Of a DNA stretch of 55,476 nucleotides, positions 54,023 through 55,476 are shown piece after piece. Source of the stretch: Pontibacillus salipaludis (GTDB lineage Bacteria; Bacillota; Bacilli; Bacillales; BH030062); contig NZ_BMIN01000024.1 in assembly GCF_014642405.1 (NCBI RefSeq), forward strand, positions 1-55,476, in the 5' to 3' direction. The notes beneath the pieces were generated by a model that did no database searches, was not told the DNA's origin, and saw nothing but the letters and a program-made list of their open reading frames with translations. Each line of letters begins with the position of its first letter. The stretch's first letter is position 1. Made by a program: the position numbers and the translations under genes.

Positions 54023-54044
54023 AAATTTGCGCATACGCAAATTT
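54023..54044 (-). promoter_or_regulatory. candidate metalloregulator operator for the ZIP gene
   Basis: A near-symmetric 22-bp sequence, AAATTTGCG, CATA, CGCAAATTT, lies about 37 nt upstream of the ATG, with a TATAGT -10-like box between. It resembles MntR/Zur-type palindromes in style, but I cannot assign a regulator. Confidence 0.5.
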
Positions 54045-54114
54045 TATTGTCGAATTCATTTTATATGGTTTTATGAAAGAACGTCAACGTTTACGAGTCG
54101 AACGTTCTCAAACA

Positions 54115-54155
54115 AAAAAGCAGCTACGAGGACGAAGGCCCTAGTGCTGCTTTCT
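54115..54155 (-). terminator. terminator of the epimerase-like gene
   Basis: AAAGCAGC/GCTGCTTT stem with an imperfect middle and six T on the minus strand, about 100 nt past the stop. The stretch between it and the stop shows no gene. Confidence 0.7.
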
Positions 54156-54257
54156 TATATTCGTTATTACGTAGTTGTGGCTCAACCTATAGGAGTACCC
54201 CGTATTTCATCGCTACTTAATGATGATTATGATACAGAAGGAAATATAGGGCTTAGC

Positions 54258-55241
54258 TTACTTACAGCGCCTTACAATCGTCGCTTCTTTATCTGGTTCA
54301 ATGCCAACGCGCATATCCGTATCTTCTCTTGACTCAAACCACTTTCTGGTATCTTCGATTGTTTCTTCTAACTTTCGGAACGTAAGACCTTTCTCTCTGG
54401 CTTTCTTGTTCGAAGCAAGAATAAAGCCGTGAGGATGATCTTCTGAGACAGGAATCCAAAGTGGTAGGTCAGAGGACGGTTTTGCCTCGTTATCTAACAA
54501 GCACTGATCACTAATCCACTGATCTTCCGCATTCGGATTTTGTTTAATGAGTGCGTCGACGAACTTCTTCATTGTTAATTCTTCATCATATCCGACCGCA
54601 TTGTATGTGCCGGTTTCCTCCTGTTCAGCCATTTGGATGATCCATTTTGAAAGGTCACGGGCATCAATCCACTGTATAGGACGATCTTGTTTACCCGGAA
54701 CGAGTACTTCCCCTCCGCGGCCAAAACGCATGACCCAATAGGTGAAACGATCTGTCGGGTCATGAGGGCCTACGATGATGCCAGGTCGTATGTTAAGAAC
54801 CTTGCCCGGCATAACTTCTTCAAGCTTCTTCTCGGCTAAAGCCTTCAACGGACCATAGGTTTCGGCATTTACTTCTTCTGTTGTTTCGTCCTCTAGTTTT
54901 CCAACGGGATAGGTTTCGTCTACGTATTTCTCGTGGAAATCGCGGTATGCAGAGATAGAAGAAATAAAGATGTATCGCTTTACTGAATCCTTTAACAATT
55001 CAGCCGTAGCTGTTGCCTGACGAGGTGTATAACCTGATGCGTCGATGACTACATCCCATTCTCGCCCCTTTAATGCCTCTAAATCATCAGAACGGTCCCC
55101 TTTTAGCTTTTCAACATCCGGGAATAAATCCTGGTTCGTACGACCACGATTAAACAAGGTCACCTCATGACCGTTTTCTAATGCTGCTTCTGTTAAATGG
55201 CGCCCAACAAAAACCGTTCCACCTAAAATTAATATGCGCAT
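54258..55241 (-). CDS. NAD-dependent epimerase/dehydratase family protein (atypical SDR)
   Basis: 327 aa. The nucleotide motif is ILGGTVFVGRHL, with FNRGRTNQDLFPDVEKLKGDR and IDASGYTPRQ; the YGPLKALAEKK segment supplies the catalytic Tyr and Lys. RPGIIVGPHDPTDRFTYW and IQWIDARDLSKW are typical of a reductase-like group. The substrate is unknown. The ATG is preceded by AAAGGGGG. Confidence 0.85.
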   Translation of the reverse strand: MRILILGGTVFVGRHLTEAALENGHEVTLFNRGRTNQDLFPDVEKLKGDRSDDLEALKGREWDVVIDASGYTPRQATATAELLKDSVKRYIFISSISAYRDFHEKYVDETYPVGKLEDETTEEVNAETYGPLKALAEKKLEEVMPGKVLNIRPGIIVGPHDPTDRFTYWVMRFGRGGEVLVPGKQDRPIQWIDARDLSKWIIQMAEQEETGTYNAVGYDEELTMKKFVDALIKQNPNAEDQWISDQCLLDNEAKPSSDLPLWIPVSEDHPHGFILASNKKAREKGLTFRKLEETIEDTRKWFESREDTDMRVGIEPDKEATIVRRCK

Positions 55242-55353
55242 AGTAGCGCCCCCTTTAGTTCATGATCAGAATATGTAAAAGGTTTTCCTTTTCCTTATAC
55301 ATTCGAAACGCACCTGCTCAATTCCTCTTCCATTGGATGTGCTAGAGGGGATA

Positions 55354-55476
55354 ATCGAGTAGGAGGAGGTGACTAACCTCCGTCCTCTCACACCACCGAG
55401 CGTACGGACCCGTACTCGGCGGTTTCCCTAAGTTTGACGTAGAAATTTATATCGATGAGATAAACTACGAAGCCCT
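55354..55476 (-). mobile_element. group II intron, 3' end (continues off the window)
   Basis: On the minus strand GGAAACCGCCGAGTACGG starts a domain V-like hairpin at 55392-55423: CCGCCGAG pairs with CTCGGTGG, with a two-base CG bulge. It is followed by GTGTGAGAGGACGG and a domain VI-like hairpin at 55365-55381 (GGAGG/CCTCC). The sequence ends TCCTACTCGAT, as the AY end of a group II intron would. The reverse transcriptase would lie beyond the right edge. The upper loop is not a standard GNRA, so the assignment is not certain. Confidence 0.7.

Noticed and set aside
53904-54332. 142-codon plus-strand frame around the ZIP promoter
   Set aside because: It runs antisense through the ZIP start, across a terminator and into the epimerase gene, with no ribosome site. 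No protein family is recognisable.
55242-55476. Insertion-sequence end at the right edge
   Set aside because: No transposase fragment or terminal inverted repeat is visible; the hairpins fit a group II intron 3' end better.

Overview
The window looks like chromosomal DNA from a spore-forming Bacillaceae. The evidence is low-GC codon use, strong AGGAGG-type ribosome sites, many TTG/GTG starts, a complete rsbRST-rsbUVW-sigB-rsbX stress operon, the spore-cortex micro-gene cmpA, two YjcZ-type micro-proteins and a YppG-like coat protein. Acidic proteins and several polyprenyl- or lipid-related membrane proteins would suit a salt-tolerant genus such as Halobacillus, Pontibacillus or Virgibacillus. 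That genus guess is an inference from style, not a search result.

Layout. Bases 1-1500 hold twelve tRNA genes on the minus strand (Asn, Ser, Glu, Asp, Gln, Lys, Leu, Leu, Arg, Pro, Gly, Ile) leading into the 5' end of a 16S rRNA gene, with three sigma-A promoters. Next come a SprT-like protein, cmpA and tex. The sigB stressosome operon with mazEF and alr (4.6-11.7 kb), an outer-membrane-lipoprotein-like gene, nnrDE, acpS and a rhomboid protease follow. A DUF4129/DUF58/MoxR operon and the DEAD-box helicase cshA occupy 15.8-21 kb. From 21 to 41.5 kb lie mostly single genes: transporters, DegV, a glutaredoxin, YhfK-like and FabG-like reductases, MarR, methyltransferases, a lipid kinase, a BMP lipoprotein plus chemoreceptor pair, SIMPL, BI-1 and a thioredoxin. 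From 42.3 to 48.9 kb there is a tight seven-gene operon: a YnjB-like ABC importer, a TVP38/DedA-type membrane protein, a CDP-alcohol phosphatidyltransferase and a MerA/Lpd-like flavoprotein. A Crp/Fnr regulator diverges from an OsmC gene. Then come the YjcZ pair, a DUF368 polyprenyl-phosphate carrier, DUF2254, a ZIP transporter and a sugar-epimerase-like gene. The window closes in what looks like the 3' end of a group II intron.

The most unusual non-coding feature is a GC-rich array at 26.33-27.14 kb. About 38 copies of an 8-bp core (CTTGAGCC) are spaced 20, 21 or 31 bp apart and are organised into three near-identical 236-bp higher-order repeats. All spacings are close to whole helical turns, so the cores lie on one face of the DNA. 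A second structured repeat family (four tandem mosaic hairpin units at 41.67-42.21 kb and a truncated relative at 50.77 kb) and a palindromic GTGTCTGGCAC family (19.3 and 37.4 kb) add to the repeat content.

Working together. The rsb genes form the stressosome-to-SigB cascade. SigB-type promoters (GTTT-N-GGG) are visible inside that operon and also ahead of the YhfK-like, glutaredoxin and OsmC genes, so part of the local redox gene set probably belongs to the general stress regulon. The operon at 42-49 kb couples import of an unknown solute to lipid head-group chemistry, a membrane VTT protein and a disulfide flavoprotein. I regard it as the best candidate for an undescribed pathway here.
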